Below, in pieces: positions 61,818 through 64,000 of a stretch of DNA of 64,000 nucleotides (the stretch's first letter is position 1; every line of letters begins with the position of its first letter). The DNA lies in contig NZ_CAJPUX010000002.1 of NCBI RefSeq assembly GCF_905397285.1, positions 806,001 to 870,000 on the forward strand. Direction: 5' to 3'. Origin of the DNA: Cupriavidus plantarum. GTDB lineage: Bacteria > Pseudomonadota > Gammaproteobacteria > Burkholderiales > Burkholderiaceae. Position numbers and translations under genes: made by a program. The notes beneath the pieces are model-generated. The model ran no database searches. It saw nothing but the letters and a program-made list of their open reading frames with translations, and was not told the origin of the DNA.

Positions 61818-63797
61818 TCAGAGCGAAAGGCTGCCGACCAGCTGCAGGTCGATCTCGCCGTTGAGTTCCTGGAACGAGTACACGTCGAGCCGTTCGAAGC
61901 GCCGCTCGATGAGCCGGCGGAAGTAGCGGCGGATATCGGCGGCGGTGACCACAGCCAGCCGGTCCGGCGGACCCTCGCCGTTGGGACCGTTCGCCAGCCG
62001 CTCGAGCCGCTGCAGGATCATTTCGATCACGCGCGGCTCCAGCGTCAGAAAGTTGCCCGCCGGCGTGGGCTTGATCGACTGCCGGATGGTCTGCTCGAGC
62101 TCCTGGTCCAGCACGATCGCCGGCAGCTGCCGCGAGCCTCGCGTCGCACGGTGCGCGATCATGCGGCCGAGGTCGCTGCGCACGTACTCCGTCAGCATGA
62201 CGAGGTCCTTCTCCTTCGGTCCCCACGCCACGAGACTCTCCAGGATCGAGCGGATATCGCGGATCGGAATCTGCTCCTCGAGCAGCCGCCGCAGCACGTC
62301 GGCGATTTTCTGCACCGGCAATGCCTTCTGCGCCTCCGAAACAAGCCCTGGATACGTCGCCGTGATGCGTTCAAGAATCCACTGCGCCTCCTGCACGCCG
62401 ATGAACAGCCGCGCCTCCCGACGCAGCGTCTCCACCGCATGCTCGGCGATGCGCGCCTCCCGTTCTTCCTCCGGCGTCTTGCTGCCGGCCGCGTCCAGGT
62501 CGCCCGACGCCACAGGCACGTCATGCACGAGCACGTCGTAGGTCATGCCCGACAAGTGCTCGTCCCCCCAGAACACGATGCCGGGGAAGGGCAGGCCAAG
62601 CTCCTCGGCCACGATACGGCGTCCGGTCTCGAACGCCTGGTCGAGCTTCTCGAGGTCCAGCTTGTCGGCCAGCTCGCGCGACAGCTTCACCGCGAGCGGC
62701 GCCGCAAAGGCCGGCGCATTGCGCAGAATGCTGCCAGTGTCCTGCTTTGCGCCTTCCCGCTGCAGCGACGACAGCGCTTCATCCGCGTCGTTGTTGCGGC
62801 GCAGGGCGGCGCGGCGCACCGCGTGGCCGCCGCCATACAGACCGCCCGCGAGCAGCAGGAAGATCGTCGAAGGGAATCCCGGCACGAGCGCGAACCCGGC
62901 CAGCAGCACGGAGGCCGTGGAAAGCGCGCGAGAGCTCGTGGACAGCTGCGCAAGAATCTCCATGCCCAGCGAGCGCGGCTTCTCGTGCTCCTTCGACACG
63001 CGCGTGATCATGATGCCGGCGGCCACCGAGATCAGCAGCGACGGAATCTGCGACACCATCGCGTCGCCGATCGACAGCACCGAGAAACGCGACGCCGCCT
63101 CGGACGCGCTCATCCCGTGGTAGCTCGTGCCGATGACGATGCCCGCCACGATGTTGACCATGGTGATGACGAGGCCCGCGATGGCATCCCCCTTCACGAA
63201 CTTCATCGCGCCGTCCATGCCGCCGTGCAGCTGACTCTCGATGGCCAGCATCTCTCGGCGCTCGCGCGCCTCCTCTGCGGTCATGTTACCCGCGCGGACG
63301 TCCGCATCGATGCTCATCTGCTTGCCGGGCATGGCGTCGAGCGTGAAGCGCGCGCCGACCTCGGCCACGCGCTCCGAGCCCTTCGCAATCACGATGAACT
63401 GCACCGTCGTGATGATCAGAAACACGACGAGGCCCACCACAAGGTTGCCGCCGACCACCAGCTGGCCGAAGCTCTCGATGATGTGTCCTGCGTCCGCCTT
63501 GAGCAGAATCGACTTGGTCGATGCGATGTTCAGCGAGAGCCGGAACAGCGTCGTGAACAGCAGCAGCGACGGAAACGCCGACAGGGATGTGGCGCTCGGC
63601 ACGTACATCGTCGCCGTCAGCAGGATGACGCTGAGCATGATGTTGATGGACAGCAGCGTGTCGATGACGATCGTCGGCAGCGGCAGGATCATCAGCGCGA
63701 CGATGGCGACGATGAGCGCGGCGATGCTGAATTCGCCCGAGTAGTCGCGGAGGACGGAGTTCGCCGTGGTGGCTTGTGACGCGCGTGGCGTGGACAT
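61818..63797 (-). CDS. sctV: T3SS major export apparatus protein SctV (HrcV)
   Basis: 659 residues. FlhA/SctV family: about eight TM segments in the first 330 residues with LPLPTIVIDTLLSINIMLSV, the conserved FHIPEP-like region (GARFTLDAMPGKQMSIDADV) and a cytoplasmic domain that forms the nonameric ring (LGLPFPGIVFWGDEHLSG, GLVSEAQKALPVQKIADVLR, EQIPIRDIRSILESLVAWGP). Binds chaperone-substrate complexes and drives export with the proton gradient. Confidence 0.97.
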   Translation of the reverse strand: MSTPRASQATTANSVLRDYSGEFSIAALIVAIVALMILPLPTIVIDTLLSINIMLSVILLTATMYVPSATSLSAFPSLLLFTTLFRLSLNIASTKSILLKADAGHIIESFGQLVVGGNLVVGLVVFLIITTVQFIVIAKGSERVAEVGARFTLDAMPGKQMSIDADVRAGNMTAEEARERREMLAIESQLHGGMDGAMKFVKGDAIAGLVITMVNIVAGIVIGTSYHGMSASEAASRFSVLSIGDAMVSQIPSLLISVAAGIMITRVSKEHEKPRSLGMEILAQLSTSSRALSTASVLLAGFALVPGFPSTIFLLLAGGLYGGGHAVRRAALRRNNDADEALSSLQREGAKQDTGSILRNAPAFAAPLAVKLSRELADKLDLEKLDQAFETGRRIVAEELGLPFPGIVFWGDEHLSGMTYDVLVHDVPVASGDLDAAGSKTPEEEREARIAEHAVETLRREARLFIGVQEAQWILERITATYPGLVSEAQKALPVQKIADVLRRLLEEQIPIRDIRSILESLVAWGPKEKDLVMLTEYVRSDLGRMIAHRATRGSRQLPAIVLDQELEQTIRQSIKPTPAGNFLTLEPRVIEMILQRLERLANGPNGEGPPDRLAVVTAADIRRYFRRLIERRFERLDVYSFQELNGEIDLQLVGSLSL

Positions 63798-63798
63798 G

Positions 63799-64000
63799 TC
63801 AGTGGGCCTCGGTTGGGTTGTCGGCCGCCGGGGTCAGCTGGGCGACCCATGCGAGCACTTCGGCGACGGCTTCGAACAGCGGCTCGGGAACGGCCTGCTC
63901 GAGCGGTACGGTGTAGAGCGCGCGCGCGAGCGGCGGCGCGGGGACGATCGGCACGCCGCAGGCTTCCGCGCGCTCGCGAATGGCAAGCGCTTCCGCGTCG
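63799..64000 (-). CDS. sctU: T3SS export switch protein SctU (HrcU), C-terminal 66 residues (partial)
   Basis: Open from the right edge, ending at TGA 63801-63799, one base before the sctV start. The visible part reads DAEALAIRERAEACGVPIVP, then PPLARALYTVPLEQAVPEPL and FEAVAEVLAWVAQL, the typical end of the FlhB/SctU autocleaving domain after the NPTH site, which lies outside the window. Confidence 0.92.
   Translation of the reverse strand, partial: DAEALAIRERAEACGVPIVPAPPLARALYTVPLEQAVPEPLFEAVAEVLAWVAQLTPAADNPTEAH

Noticed and set aside
61560..63779. Open frame of 739 codons on the plus strand opposite sctV and sctP
   Set aside because: Arg/His/Asp-rich product without any domain, exactly antisense to a canonical sctV; an effect of high GC and third-position bias.
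1..64000. tRNA, rRNA or riboswitch
   Set aside because: No cloverleaf-like segment, rRNA core or known aptamer pattern was recognised between genes.

Overview
The window is dense, high-GC DNA typical of a Burkholderiales betaproteobacterium, most likely Cupriavidus or Ralstonia. This rests on four orphan Bug/TctC-type solute receptors, a DUF4148 secreted protein, an acdS/acdR pair and a Hrp-type type III secretion (T3SS) cluster in the Ralstonia/Xanthomonas gene order. I see no rRNA, tRNA, CRISPR array, insertion sequence or prophage. The catabolic and regulatory content suggests an accessory replicon or chromosome 2 (inference).

Layout. 1-2024: start of a giant BapA-type Ig-repeat adhesin (minus strand, runs off the left edge), with a 375-bp palindrome-rich upstream region. 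2400-5426: FAD D-amino-acid dehydrogenase-like gene, the Lrp-type regulator acdR and divergent ACC deaminase acdS. 5529-8884: aldarate module 1 (talarate/galactarate dehydratase, Bug receptor, divergent LacI regulator with palindromic operators). 8939-11459: translationally coupled acyl-CoA dehydrogenase-like, NodS-like methyltransferase and glycosyltransferase genes. 11746-13099: three small envelope proteins. 13280-19876: branched-chain-type ABC transporter (livKGFHM order of roles) with a carboxymuconolactone decarboxylase-family protein and an FMN monooxygenase. 20167-21699: PepSY membrane protein.

21728-29010: LysR regulator and a divergent Bug / NDP-forming acyl-CoA synthetase / crotonase / aldehyde dehydrogenase / crotonase operon, which looks like CoA-dependent side-chain removal from an aromatic or similar acid. 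29097-30489: TetR regulator and isochorismatase-family hydrolase sharing a 20-bp operator. 30526-39001: thioesterase, then a complete chemosensory operon (MCP-like, cheY, STAS, cheA, mcp, cheW, cheR, cheB) behind a possible sigma-28 promoter. 39096-43852: XRE-cupin regulator, Bug receptor, class II aldolase, LysR, acyl-CoA dehydrogenase. 44091-47659: aldarate module 2 (gudD, Bug, LacI), paralogous to module 1. 47693-54857: SDR/AraC pair, MscS channel, lipocalin, glgX, NDH-2-like dehydrogenase.

54905-64000: minus-strand T3SS operon reading from the right edge sctU-sctV-sctP-sctQ-sctR-sctS-hpaA-sctD-hrpD6-small pilin candidate-hpaB-CesT-like gene, the order of the Hrp2 family.

A second-order feature is a large number of short tandem duplications (period 9-15 bp). 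Inside genes the period is always a multiple of three; between genes it is often 10, 11, 13 or 14 bp, and at four gene ends the repeated unit carries a stop codon so that all three frames are closed.
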